Source: Amycolatopsis sp. WQ 127309 (GTDB taxonomy: Bacteria > Actinomycetota > Actinomycetes > Mycobacteriales > Pseudonocardiaceae). From it: 64,000 nucleotides of DNA. Made by a program: the position numbers and the translations under genes. The stretch lies in assembly GCF_023023025.1 (NCBI RefSeq), contig NZ_CP095481.1:4092001-4156000 (forward strand), read 5' to 3'. The notes under the pieces were generated by a model. The model was not told where the DNA came from. It ran no database searches and saw only the letters and a program-made list of their open reading frames with translations. Below, piece by piece: positions 23,858 through 32,121 of this stretch (positions are counted from its first letter, which is position 1; the number at the start of each line of letters is the position of its first letter).

Positions 23858-24685
23858 TCAGTACCGCAGTTCGGTGATCAGCGTCCGCAGCCACGACCCG
23901 GCCATCGCCGGCTCCCCGGTGACGGCCCGGACGAGCTGCTCCCTCGTCCGGGCCTGCCGGCCGGCGTCGACCAGCGCGAACGCTTCGGCCAGGGCACTCC
24001 GGGTGGCCTTCCCGCGGTCGGGCGACCGGACGCTCTCGTCGGTCCACCGCTGCCGCGGGAACGACGGCGTGAGTTTCGGCTGGTGGTCGCCGAAGTAGTA
24101 CCAGACTTCGCGGTCGAGCGAAACGTTGCGGACCGCGGCCGCCGGCAGCTCGGCCGGCCAGCCCGCGTCTTCCCGCCACCGCCAGGACAGGTTGCGGGGC
24201 GTGACGCCGAGGAACCGCAGCTTCCGCCGGATCACCGGCCAGGCCTCCCGGTCTTCGACGATCCAAAGGCGCAGCTGCCGGTAGAGCTCGGTGAAGGTCT
24301 CGCCTTCGTGGACGAGGTCGACGAACACCGTGGGCCGCGTGCCCCGCGCCAGCCGGTACGGCGTGATGCCGGCGGCCGCGAGGTGCTCCCGCAGCAGCGC
24401 GGTGTCGTGTTTCGTGAAGTCCCGCAGTGGTTTCAGGGACATCGGCAGCTGGTGGACGCGGTCGTGCCAGGAGGTGCGTTCGAGGGCCCCGCCGAGGAGG
24501 TCGTGCATGCTGTCGAGCGAGCGGCCCACGAAGTGGAGCTCGCCGTTTCCGCAGCGCGCCAGCACTTTCCCGGTGGCCTCGGTGAGCTGGGGGAGGAACC
24601 AGAGGTGCGGTTCCCGGGCGTTGTCGAGGAGCGTCCCGACCTGGTCGGGACGCACGAGGTCCCAACGGAAGGGCCGGTTCGTCAT
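23858..24685 (-). CDS. Hypothetical protein, possible PRTase-like fold
   Basis: A 275-residue soluble protein that I do not recognise. The segment VFVDLVHEGETFTELYRQL (about 130-148) resembles a PRPP-loop (hydrophobic strand, Asp, small turn Gly-x-Thr), and HFVGRSLDSMHDLLGGAL (about 51-68) looks like the first PRTase motif, so a phosphoribosyltransferase-like fold is possible but weak. Residues 150-275 are basic and Trp-rich. Start at 24685: TAACCT (24697-24692) lies six bases upstream, suggesting a leaderless transcript, with no ribosome site. Its upstream side faces a long gene-free repeat region. Confidence 0.65.
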   Translation of the reverse strand: MTNRPFRWDLVRPDQVGTLLDNAREPHLWFLPQLTEATGKVLARCGNGELHFVGRSLDSMHDLLGGALERTSWHDRVHQLPMSLKPLRDFTKHDTALLREHLAAAGITPYRLARGTRPTVFVDLVHEGETFTELYRQLRLWIVEDREAWPVIRRKLRFLGVTPRNLSWRWREDAGWPAELPAAAVRNVSLDREVWYYFGDHQPKLTPSFPRQRWTDESVRSPDRGKATRSALAEAFALVDAGRQARTREQLVRAVTGEPAMAGSWLRTLITELRY

Positions 24686-25043
24686 GGCTCGAGGTTAGGA
24701 TCGCGGTTCCTTGCGGGGCAACGGATTTTCGCGCGGTCTCGGCGGGGTTGTTCATGGTGCTCCCGGGCCTTGGTCGGTCCACTGTGGATGTTCGGCGGCC
24801 GGTGGTGCGTTGGGCGCGCGGAGGGTGGTTGCCGCCGCGAGCCGGTTGGGCTTGGGGTTTCGAGGGACGCCGTGGCGGGTCGGTGGTGGCTTGGCCGGTC
24901 GCCGGTCCGGGTACGTCGGATGCCCGAGGCCGGGCCAGCTGAACGTGGCCTCGACCGAGACCACGCCGGTGACGACCGCTCCGAACTATGAACCCGGCAT
25001 GGTGGTGGGCAGCAGCGTGTTCGATCGCCGGTGTTCGATCGCC

Positions 25044-25120
25044 GGTGGCCGGTGGCCGGTGGCCGGTGGCCGGTGGCCGGTGGCCGGTGGCCGGTGGCCG
25101 GTGGCCGGTGGCCGGTGGCC
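25044..25120. repeat. Heptanucleotide tandem repeat, 11 copies
   Basis: Eleven perfect head-to-tail copies of GGTGGCC (77 bp). As seven is not a multiple of three, copy-number change would shift any frame, which speaks against coding. Likely a variable-number repeat. Confidence 0.95.
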
Positions 25121-25210
25121 GGCTGCTGGCCGGTCGGCTGTGGTGGGGTGCTGGTGCTGCCGTTGGCGGGGTGGAGGTGCGCCGGAAGTCGGTGATGGAG
25201 GTGGCTGCTG

Positions 25211-25451
25211 GCTCAGTGGAGAGGTGTTGCGTAGGACGATGTTGTCCGGGCGTGGCTGCTGTCGTGATCTGGTGGGCCTGGCTGCTTGAGTGCAGCTTGC
25301 GGCGGGCGGGTGATGGCTGCTGGCCGTCGGCTGAGTGGAGAGGTGTTGCGCGGGACGCGTTGTCCGGGCGTGGCTGCTGTCGTGAACTGGTGGGGCCTTG
25401 GCTGCCTGAGCGCAGCTTGCGGCGGGAGAGGTGATGGCTGCTGGCCGTCGG
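25211..25451. repeat. Tandem duplication of about 120 bp
   Basis: Two adjacent copies (about 25211-25330 and 25331-25451) share blocks such as GTGGAGAGGTGTTGCG, TTGTCCGGGCGTGGCTGCT, GCAGCTTGCGGCGGG and GTGATGGCTGCTGGCCGTCGG, with scattered substitutions. The period is 119-121 bp. The divergence shows the duplication is not recent. Confidence 0.85.
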
Positions 25452-25697
25452 TTGCGAGCTGATGGCTGCTGGTCGGCGGTCGGTGATGGCTTGGTGGGCC
25501 GTCGGTTTGGTTGCCGTTGCGGGTGGCGGTGCTGCTGCCGTTGGCTGGGGAGCCGCCGCCGGGGGTTGTTGGCGGTGGTGTGGCTGGAGAGCCTTGCGTG
25601 GTGCTTGGCTTCAGCCGGGAGAGGCCGCTGCGGCGAACTGGTCGAGCGGGGGTGACTTAGGGGGCTGCGGCCGGGAGGGGCCCGACCCCGCGGCGCC

Positions 25698-27401
25698 TTA
25701 GGCCGTCCAGTGGGGGTTGCGGCCCAGGTACCTCAGCAGTGTCGACACCGCGTCGTCTTCGGTCAGTGCTGGTAGGGCTGGGGCGTAGGCGAACCCTCGC
25801 AGTGGCTCGGCCAGTTCCTTGGCCACCGGCAGCAGGGCCTCCGCCAGTTCGTTTGTCAACAAGGACTTCCGGCCCGTTGCCGTGGCGATGTCCCAGGCGT
25901 GGACCGTGGCGTCGAGAGCTGCCGCGCCGACCGCCACCGGGGCCGGTAGTGCGCCTTGGGGGAGGGGGGTCGGGACCGCGGTGGCGTCGGGGGTGATCGT
26001 CGCGAATGCGGCCTCGGCCGCCGCCAGTTTGGGTTCCAGGTAGGCGCTCGGCGACTCGGTGAGGGTGCCCGACGGGGCGAACGGGTTGAAGTCCGGGCCC
26101 GGCTCGCCCGTGATGAATGCCGCGTAGCCCAGCTGGTCGGCCGCCGCGTGTTGCAGGACCTGGGTGATGTTCCAGTCCGCGCACGGGGTCGGGGCCGACC
26201 AGTCCTCGACACCTTCGATCGCCGAGCGCAAAGCGGCGTGGGCCTGGTCCAGGACCGGCCAGGGGCGGGAAAGGCCGTCGAAGAACCGGCGGATGTCGGC
26301 GACCAGGATCTCGGGGGCCTCGTGCGCCGCGTAGTGGCCGGCGGCGTCGCGTGGGCCGCCGCCGTTGCCGGTGCCGGCGTCGTAGCTGTTCCAGCTGACG
26401 ATGTTCGCGTGGTCGCGGTCGGCGAACCGGCGGATCGACTGGAAGTCGCCCTTGAACATCGCCAGCGCTGTCGGGACCGTGGTCGGCTCCGCGGGGTGCG
26501 ACGGCCTCTGCGCGTCCTCGTAGTAGAAGCGGATCGACGAGCCGCCGGTTCCCGTCAGCCAGTACAGCGCCACGTTCGCCAGGACGAAGTCGGCGTCGAG
26601 GCTTTCGCCGAACAGCTGCGCGTTCCACGCCAGCAGGGCCAGCGGCGAGTCGGCGAGCGCGAACGCCAGCGTGTGCGGCTGCTGGCTGTGCAGCTGGTTG
26701 AAGGAGAACATGTTCTCGTAGAACCACTGCAGGTGCGCCAGCGCGCCCTGGTCGGCCTCGCTCAGGTCCGCCATCTCCGCCGGGTCGCCCGACGGGAACG
26801 AGAACAGCTGCGTGACGTGCACGCCGACGACCTTCTCCGGTGCGAGCCTGCCGATCTCCGGCGAGATCATCGAACCGGCGTCGTTGCCCGCCGCGCCGTA
26901 CGACTCGTAGCCCAGCCGGCTCATCAGCTCGGCCCACGCCGCCGCGGTGCGGTGCGTGCCCCAGCCCGCGGACTTCACCGGACCCGAGAACCCGAAGCCC
27001 GGCAGCGACGGGATCACCAGGTGGAACGCCGGCGCCTCGGGTGACTCCGGCTCGGTCAGCGGGCCGATGACGTCGAGGTACTCGGCGACCGACCCCGGCC
27101 AGCCGTGCGTCAGCACCAGCGGGGTGGCGTCCGCGCGGGACGACCGGACGTGCAGGAAGTGGATCGTCTCGCCGTCGATCTCGGTCGTGAACTGCGGATA
27201 CGCGTTGAGCCGCGCCTCGAAGGCCCGCCAGTCGAACCGCTCCAGCCAGTGCTCGGCCAGCGCGCGGACCCGCTCGTTCGTGACGCCGTAACCGGCCGGC
27301 AGGTCGTCCGGCCAGAGGGCGCGCTGGAGCCGCGCCCGCAGGTCGTCCAGGGCGGACTGCGGGATCTCGGCGCGGAAGGGGCGAAGGGCGGGGGCTGTCA
27401 T
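25698..27401 (-). CDS. Epoxide hydrolase fused to a TIGR03086/DinB-like domain
   Basis: A 567-residue fusion. Residues 1-385 are an epoxide hydrolase with the EHN cap (about 4-110), oxyanion motif HGWPGS (99-104) and nucleophile Asp174 in GNDAGS (GGDWGS in most relatives). Residues about 390-560 form a second domain of the TIGR03086/mycothiol-dependent isomerase-like DinB fold (PTPCADWNITQVLQHAAADQLG; LDATVHAWDIATATG). The His residues expected to bind metal are partly visible (Q-H in VLQHAA, VHAWD). The join is unusual. The ATG follows GAGGAG. The gap to the divergent TetR gene holds two GGAACG palindromes. Confidence 0.85.
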   Translation of the reverse strand: MTAPALRPFRAEIPQSALDDLRARLQRALWPDDLPAGYGVTNERVRALAEHWLERFDWRAFEARLNAYPQFTTEIDGETIHFLHVRSSRADATPLVLTHGWPGSVAEYLDVIGPLTEPESPEAPAFHLVIPSLPGFGFSGPVKSAGWGTHRTAAAWAELMSRLGYESYGAAGNDAGSMISPEIGRLAPEKVVGVHVTQLFSFPSGDPAEMADLSEADQGALAHLQWFYENMFSFNQLHSQQPHTLAFALADSPLALLAWNAQLFGESLDADFVLANVALYWLTGTGGSSIRFYYEDAQRPSHPAEPTTVPTALAMFKGDFQSIRRFADRDHANIVSWNSYDAGTGNGGGPRDAAGHYAAHEAPEILVADIRRFFDGLSRPWPVLDQAHAALRSAIEGVEDWSAPTPCADWNITQVLQHAAADQLGYAAFITGEPGPDFNPFAPSGTLTESPSAYLEPKLAAAEAAFATITPDATAVPTPLPQGALPAPVAVGAAALDATVHAWDIATATGRKSLLTNELAEALLPVAKELAEPLRGFAYAPALPALTEDDAVSTLLRYLGRNPHWTA

Positions 27402-27423
27402 GACTGCTCCTCGATGACTGGAA

Positions 27424-27469
27424 CGGAATGCTTCGTTCCGTACGATAGCAGAGCGGAACGATCCGTTCC
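27424..27469. promoter_or_regulatory. Two TetR-type operators
   Basis: CGGAATG-CTT-CGTTCCG (27424-27440) and GGAACG-ATC-CGTTCC (27455-27469) share the half-site GGAACG/CGTTCC. They occupy the gap between the epoxide hydrolase gene and the TetR gene, so the TetR protein is the obvious ligand and both genes the targets. Confidence 0.7.
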
Positions 27470-27486
27470 AGTGCTAGCCTGGATCC

Positions 27487-28116
27487 ATGACCGAGAGTGC
27501 CCTGCCCGGCCGCCGCGGCCAGGCCGCCCGCAACGACGTCGTGATCCTCGACGCCGCCCGTGACGTCTTCCTGCTGGACCCGAAGGCGCCGGTCTCGGCC
27601 GTCGCCGAGCGCGCCGGCGTCGGCATCAGCGCTCTCTACCGGCGGTACCCGAGCAAGGAGCTGCTGCTCTGCCGGCTCTGCCACGACGGCCTCCGCCGGT
27701 TCATCTCCGAGGCCGAGGTCTCGGTCGAGGAGCCGGACGCCTGGACGGCCCTCACCGGCTTCCTCGGCCGGGTGGTCGACGCCGACGTGCACTCGCTGAC
27801 CACGCACCTGGCGGGCACGTTCACGCCGACCCGGGAGATGGGCCTCGACGCCCAGCGCGCGAACGAGCTGGCCGCCGGGCTCGTCGCCCGCGCGCACGAG
27901 AGCGGGCGCCTGCGCCGCGACGCCGTGACCGAAGACGTCGGCATGATCCTCGAGTGCTGCGCGGCGATCCGCGTCGACGACCCGGTGCGCACCAGTGAGC
28001 TGCGGCAGCGGTACCTCGCGCTGCTCCTGGAAGGGCTGGCGGCGGGCGAGGGCCCGGACCTGCCGGGTCCACCGCCGCGTCCGGGTGAGATGAACGGCCG
28101 CTGGCGTCAGTCCTGA
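27487..28116 (+). CDS. TetR-family repressor of the epoxide hydrolase
   Basis: A 209-residue TetR regulator with the DNA-binding domain at about 15-65 (AVAERAGVGISALYRRYPSKELLLCRL) and a Leu/Ala-rich ligand domain. TAGCCT (27475-27480) is six bases before the ATG and no ribosome site is present, so the message is probably leaderless. It is divergent from the epoxide hydrolase and overlaps none of its neighbours; the GGAACG palindromes between them imply autoregulation plus repression of the hydrolase. Confidence 0.87.
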   Translation: MTESALPGRRGQAARNDVVILDAARDVFLLDPKAPVSAVAERAGVGISALYRRYPSKELLLCRLCHDGLRRFISEAEVSVEEPDAWTALTGFLGRVVDADVHSLTTHLAGTFTPTREMGLDAQRANELAAGLVARAHESGRLRRDAVTEDVGMILECCAAIRVDDPVRTSELRQRYLALLLEGLAAGEGPDLPGPPPRPGEMNGRWRQS

Positions 28117-28155
28117 CGGCGGTTCCGGGGCGCCGCCGGATGGAGGTAACGAATT

Positions 28156-29094
28156 GTGGGGACGCGACGACTGAACAGCAGCATCTGTCAGAGCGGCATT
28201 CCTCGACTGAACGGCGAGAACACCACTATGCGAAGAAGCTGGCGACGGACAACGATTCTGTCTTCGGTGGCCGCTTTGGCCACCGCGTTCATCGCGATGG
28301 CGCCCGCCGCGGACGCGGCCCCGCCCTCCAGTTCTGTCGAAGTCAGTCCCACAACGGTACTGCCGGGGCAGACATTCACCGTCTCGGAAACCATTTACAA
28401 CGACCGCGATTTCACGGTGACGTTCGCGAAGGCGGCCATTTACGGCTCGCCGACCGCCATCACCGACGTCGCGGACCTGGTGTCCTGCACCGGCGTGACG
28501 GACCTGGGCTGCTTCCAGGCCGGCAGCAGCTACCGCGCGCCGTTCGGCGACCTCGAAGCCGGCGGCACCCGGACCGCGGTGTTCACGTTGCGCGCCAAGG
28601 AAACGATCACGCCGGGCCAGTTCACGCTGCAGCACCAGTTCGTCGGTGACAACTACGCCTTCGAGACCCTCGACGGCCCGGTGGTCACCATTGGTGAGGC
28701 GTCGAACATCGCCGACGTCAAGGTCGCGCTCGCCGCGACCGGCCGCGGCGGCCTGAACGCGCGCATCGACTACACGCTGACCGTGACGAACACCGGCCCG
28801 TCGGCCGCGTCCGGGATCCGGGTCGTCGCAACGTACGCGTCGGGTCTTTCGTACGCGAGCTCGACCGGCTGCGCCCACGTGGGCAGCACCCGGACGCTGA
28901 ACTGCGACGTCGCCTCGCTGGCCTCCGGTGCGTCCACGACCGCGAAGTTCTCGGTCGACGGCGGCCTGCTGGCCCTCGGCTCCTACACCACCACGGTGCA
29001 GAAGACCACGAGCGCGCCGACCGACCCCACCAGCGCCAACGACAGCGCGTCGAAGACGTGCTCGGCGCTCACCGGGCTCATCGTGACCTGCTGA
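28156..29094 (+). CDS. Secreted DUF11-type protein
   Basis: A 312-residue exported protein. The signal peptide is long: a 32-residue basic n-region, then a hydrophobic core (SSVAALATAFIAMAPAA) and cleavage near ADAAP. Residues about 60-170 form a beta-rich domain with a Cys pair; residues about 190-305 form a DUF11/CARDB-like Ig fold (DYTLTVTNTGPSAASGI). Such modules are surface or matrix parts. The GTG at 28156 is chosen because GGAGGT sits eight bases upstream; ATG at 28228 would give a shorter signal peptide but has a poor ribosome site. Function unknown. Confidence 0.8.
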   Translation: MGTRRLNSSICQSGIPRLNGENTTMRRSWRRTTILSSVAALATAFIAMAPAADAAPPSSSVEVSPTTVLPGQTFTVSETIYNDRDFTVTFAKAAIYGSPTAITDVADLVSCTGVTDLGCFQAGSSYRAPFGDLEAGGTRTAVFTLRAKETITPGQFTLQHQFVGDNYAFETLDGPVVTIGEASNIADVKVALAATGRGGLNARIDYTLTVTNTGPSAASGIRVVATYASGLSYASSTGCAHVGSTRTLNCDVASLASGASTTAKFSVDGGLLALGSYTTTVQKTTSAPTDPTSANDSASKTCSALTGLIVTC

Positions 29095-29111
29095 GGGTTC
29101 ACGTGAGATGA

Positions 29112-29150
29112 GCCGGGCCCGTGTCCTCCGCCAGGGACGCGGGCCCGGTT
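29112..29150. terminator. Hairpin between convergent secreted-protein genes
   Basis: CCGGGCCCGTGTCC pairs with GGGACGCGGGCCCGG across a short loop, with one imperfect pair. It ends just before the stop of the convergent protease gene. Confidence 0.75.
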
Positions 29151-29155
29151 CGCGT

Positions 29156-29920
29156 TCAGCCCGAAGCCGACGTGTAGAGCTGCTGGATGTCGTCGTCGAA
29201 ATAGGCGCTGTAGGAGACGTCCGGGGTGTCGCCGCCGAGCTGGTAACCGCCGATCACGCCGACGACCACGCCGTTCGTCACCCACGGCCCGCCGCTGGTC
29301 CCGTCCGGAAAACCGGGGCACGCGATCCGTTGCTGATATACGTCCGAACGGGTTGTTTCGCCCGTGCAGACGACCGGGGAATCGGTTGTGTCGGGGTAGC
29401 CCGTAAGAGTGATTTCGTGGTCGAATCCCTGGTCGATTCCGAGGGTGTTCGCGCCGGTCAGGCTTTCCAGGGAAGCGGTGTTCCCGGCCTGGTGAACGGT
29501 CAGGAAAGCGAAGTCGAGATCCGGATCCGCGGCCGACGTCCAGCCGGCCGCGACGGCCACGTCCGTCACGGTCCACATTCCGAGCGGCGCGACGCCGTCG
29601 TGATAACCGGGCGCGAAGGCCATCCCGTCCTTGACGCAGTGCGCGGCGGTCAGGACGAGGTCGCCGGCATCGGAGTGCACGACGCTGGCGCTGCAGAAGT
29701 GGCTCCCGTTCGCGAACAACGCGCCGACCGGTGAGGTGGTCGCGGGCGCCGCGGCTTCAGGTGTGGACGTGACGGTGGGCGCGAGGGCAGGCGTGCTGAC
29801 CGGGGCGGCCGCGGCGTAGGCGTCGTCGGCGGTCGAGTTCGCGCCGAGAGCGACGCCGGTCCCCAGGACCAGCGTCGATGCCGCCGCGAGGACCGCGGTC
29901 CGGAGGAAACTGTTCGCCAC
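29156..29920 (-). CDS. Secreted trypsin-like serine protease
   Basis: A 254-residue exported S1 protease. The signal peptide (1-26, cleavage near ALGA) is followed by an Ala/Pro/Thr-rich stretch (30-65). The triad is His94 (LTAAHC), Asp136 (DLDFAFL) and Ser209 (GTSGGPW); a Cys pair flanks the His loop. The GTSGGP motif and size resemble V8/glutamyl-endopeptidase-like and other compact trypsin-fold exoproteases. The GTG start has no strong ribosome site. The gene stands alone and is the second secreted serine protease of the window. Confidence 0.87.
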   Translation of the reverse strand: MANSFLRTAVLAAASTLVLGTGVALGANSTADDAYAAAAPVSTPALAPTVTSTPEAAAPATTSPVGALFANGSHFCSASVVHSDAGDLVLTAAHCVKDGMAFAPGYHDGVAPLGMWTVTDVAVAAGWTSAADPDLDFAFLTVHQAGNTASLESLTGANTLGIDQGFDHEITLTGYPDTTDSPVVCTGETTRSDVYQQRIACPGFPDGTSGGPWVTNGVVVGVIGGYQLGGDTPDVSYSAYFDDDIQQLYTSASG

Positions 29921-30055
29921 CGATCCAGATCACCACAGCCGCGCCGGGCCGGCATCTCGCGGAGCCGGATCCACAGCGTTCTCACAGCGGTTCACACCCC
30001 GCACCCAGGAATCCACTGTGGACGATCCGCTTCAGAAGGCCGGCCCGGACACCTC

Positions 30056-30730
30056 CTAGAGGTCTTTGGGGAGCAGCACGGTCGCCGGGTCGGTCGCGTC
30101 CGGGCCGGTGACGGGCTTGGGGCGGCGGTCGCGGAAGAGCCAGCCGCCGATGATGCCGCCCGCGAAGCCGAACATGTGGCCCTGCCAGCTGACCTGCTCG
30201 TCGGAGGGCAGCAGCGACGAGAACTGGTAGGCGAAGCACAGCGCCATCACCAGGCCGATCACGATGTCGATCGGGTGGCGGTCGAACAGGCCGCGCACGA
30301 TGATGTAGCCGAAGTAGCCGAACACCAGGCCGCTGGCGCCGGCGGTGACCGCGGTCGACGGCGAGATGAACCAGACGCCGAGGCCGCTCGCGATGATGAT
30401 CAGCACGCTCACGCCCAGCCACTTCTTCACCCCGCGATAAGCGGCGAGGAAGCCGAAGACGAACAGCGGGCCGGAGTTGGCTTCGATGTGGTCCCAGCCG
30501 AAGTGGAAGAACGGCGCGCTGAAGATCTCCGGCAGCGACGCGGGGTCGCGAGCTTCGATGCCGAACTCGTGGCTCAGGCCGTTGTCGTCGAGGGCGTTGA
30601 CGATCTGCAGCACCCACATCACGGCCAGCAGGCCCACCATCACCCACAACGCCCGCTTGGCCTCGGCGATCATCGCCTCGGCGTTGCTCTGCGGTGTGCC
30701 CTCGCCGGTCGTGCTCACTTCGTCCCCCAT
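30056..30730 (-). CDS. Rhomboid-family intramembrane protease
   Basis: A 224-residue membrane protein with about six hydrophobic segments between residues 28 and 197. The catalytic dyad is Ser133 in GASGLVFGYFG and His185 in GHMFGFAGG; WDHIEANSGPL before the second helix fits the family. It should cleave transmembrane substrates within the bilayer. Two starts are possible: ATG at 30730, or GTG four codons later behind GGGGGA. The more upstream in-frame starts add a non-conserved tail. No partner is evident. Confidence 0.85.
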   Translation of the reverse strand: MGDEVSTTGEGTPQSNAEAMIAEAKRALWVMVGLLAVMWVLQIVNALDDNGLSHEFGIEARDPASLPEIFSAPFFHFGWDHIEANSGPLFVFGFLAAYRGVKKWLGVSVLIIIASGLGVWFISPSTAVTAGASGLVFGYFGYIIVRGLFDRHPIDIVIGLVMALCFAYQFSSLLPSDEQVSWQGHMFGFAGGIIGGWLFRDRRPKPVTGPDATDPATVLLPKDL

Positions 30731-30814
30731 GGTCGGTTGCGCTGGGCCCGAGAATAACCGGGGCACGACCCGGATCCGGCATTCCGGACCGAGTCGTGAC
30801 ACCGGCGGTGGTGC

Positions 30815-31894
30815 TCAGTCCGCGCGCAGGCGCCACAGCGACGTGACTTCCGCCGCGCGGGCCCGGTGCAGCGGGTCGTCGGCGTCGGCCGCGCGGGGAT
30901 GCTGTGGTGCCGTGTCGGTCCGGCCCGCGACGTCGAGGCCCGCCGCGTCGATCCAGCCGAGCAGCTCGCCACGGGTGCGCAGGCCGAGGTGTTCGGCCAG
31001 GTCGGACAGCACGAGCCAGGCCTCGCCGCCCGGCTTCAGGTGCCGGTGCAGCCGGTCGAGGAAGCCGCGCAGCATCCGGCTGCCCGGGTCGTACACGGCG
31101 TGGTCGAGCGACGTCCGGGGCCGGCCCGGCAGCCACGGCGGGTTGCACACCACCAGCGAAGCCCGGCCGGGTGGGAACAGGTCCGCGCAGACGACTTCGG
31201 TGCGCGCGGAGAACCCCAGCCGGGCCAGGTTGTCCGCCGCGCACGCGACGGCCCGGGGCTCGGCGTCCGTCGCGACCACCCGCGCCACGCCGCGGTGGGC
31301 GAGCACGGCGGCGAGCACGCCGGTGCCGGTGCCGACGTCGAACGCGACATCCGTGGCAGGCAACGGCGTTTCCGCGACCAGCCGGACGTACTCCTGGCGC
31401 ACCGGCGCGAAAACGCCGTGGTACGGGTGGATCCGCGCGCCGAGCGCGGGGACGGCGATCCCCCTCCGGCGCCATCCGGCCGCGCCGAGGACGCCGAGCA
31501 GCTCCCGCAGCGGGACCGCGGCCGCGACGTCGAGCGCGCCGTAGACGCCGGTGCACGCCTCCCGGACGTCCGGCGCCCGGCGCAGCGGGACGACGTGCCC
31601 GGGATCGAGGGGCACGTACAGCAGCGAGAGCAGCCGCGCCCGGTGCGCGCGGTGCGCCCGGTGGGCCGGGTAGTCGTCCGGCGGCGGGGGCGGGAGCCGC
31701 CGGGACACGGCGTCGAGGAGCTGCCGCGCGGCCGGGTAGCCGCCGCTCCAGAGCAGGGCGACGCCGGCGGAGAAGCTGCGCAGTGCCGCGTCGGCCGAGA
31801 GCGCTTCGTCGGCGGGAACGGCCGGGACGTCGGAGCGGGCGGGCGGGGCGAAGAGCATGCGGCCGGGTTCGCCGGGCATGACGAGGTGAGGCAC
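30815..31894 (-). CDS. HemK-like class I methyltransferase
   Basis: A 359-residue protein. The C-terminal half (from about 170) is a class I methyltransferase with motif I FDVGTGTGVLA and the catalytic NPPW motif of the HemK/N6-adenine group, which methylates amide or exocyclic amino nitrogens, often Gln of release factors or ribosomal proteins. The N-terminal 150 residues form a separate basic domain with a Pro-rich stretch that suggests a dedicated substrate-recognition module. The GTG start at 31894 has no good ribosome site; ATG at about 31879 is an alternative. The substrate is unproven. Confidence 0.8.
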   Translation of the reverse strand: MPHLVMPGEPGRMLFAPPARSDVPAVPADEALSADAALRSFSAGVALLWSGGYPAARQLLDAVSRRLPPPPPDDYPAHRAHRAHRARLLSLLYVPLDPGHVVPLRRAPDVREACTGVYGALDVAAAVPLRELLGVLGAAGWRRRGIAVPALGARIHPYHGVFAPVRQEYVRLVAETPLPATDVAFDVGTGTGVLAAVLAHRGVARVVATDAEPRAVACAADNLARLGFSARTEVVCADLFPPGRASLVVCNPPWLPGRPRTSLDHAVYDPGSRMLRGFLDRLHRHLKPGGEAWLVLSDLAEHLGLRTRGELLGWIDAAGLDVAGRTDTAPQHPRAADADDPLHRARAAEVTSLWRLRAD

Positions 31895-32121
31895 GGAATT
31901 CCGTTCTGCTGCGGCCGCGCGCGTGGCGGAGTGCCCGCGCGCGGCGCGGGGTGAGGGGGGTTCGGGACTGCCGGAGCAGCCGGAACTAGCTCAAGACAGC
32001 AGCATGAACGGGGGTCGTCACCGGGCGAGCGTACCGCCGCGATCCACAGGATTCGTAAGAACTCGGCGGCTGATCTTCCGGGTGCCATGGCGTACAAAGG
32101 ACGACAGAGAGGTGATGCCGG

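Larger units (their letters stand above)
24686..25697. other. Gene-free G/T-rich repeat region
   Basis: About 1 kb without a convincing gene. The plus strand is rich in GGTGG, GCTGCTGG and TGGCC words, and codon-position composition does not look coding on either strand. It contains the two repeats listed separately. Open frames exist only because stop codons are rare; none has a ribosome site or a recognisable product. It may be a decayed gene, a slippage hotspot or a structural spacer. Confidence 0.7.

Noticed and set aside
25044..25120. The heptamer array as a CRISPR
   Set aside because: The repeat is 7 bp with no spacers and there are no cas genes in the window.
24711..25655. Several open frames of 75-190 codons in the G/T-rich region
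   Set aside because: Translations are Gly/Trp/Arg repeats caused by the heptamer and similar words; no ribosome site, no signal peptide, no domain.
25657..28878. A very long antisense open frame (over 1000 codons) covering the epoxide hydrolase and TetR genes
   Set aside because: It runs in another frame over two clearly recognisable genes, has an Arg/Gly/Pro-rich composition without motifs, and is a product of few stop codons at high G+C.
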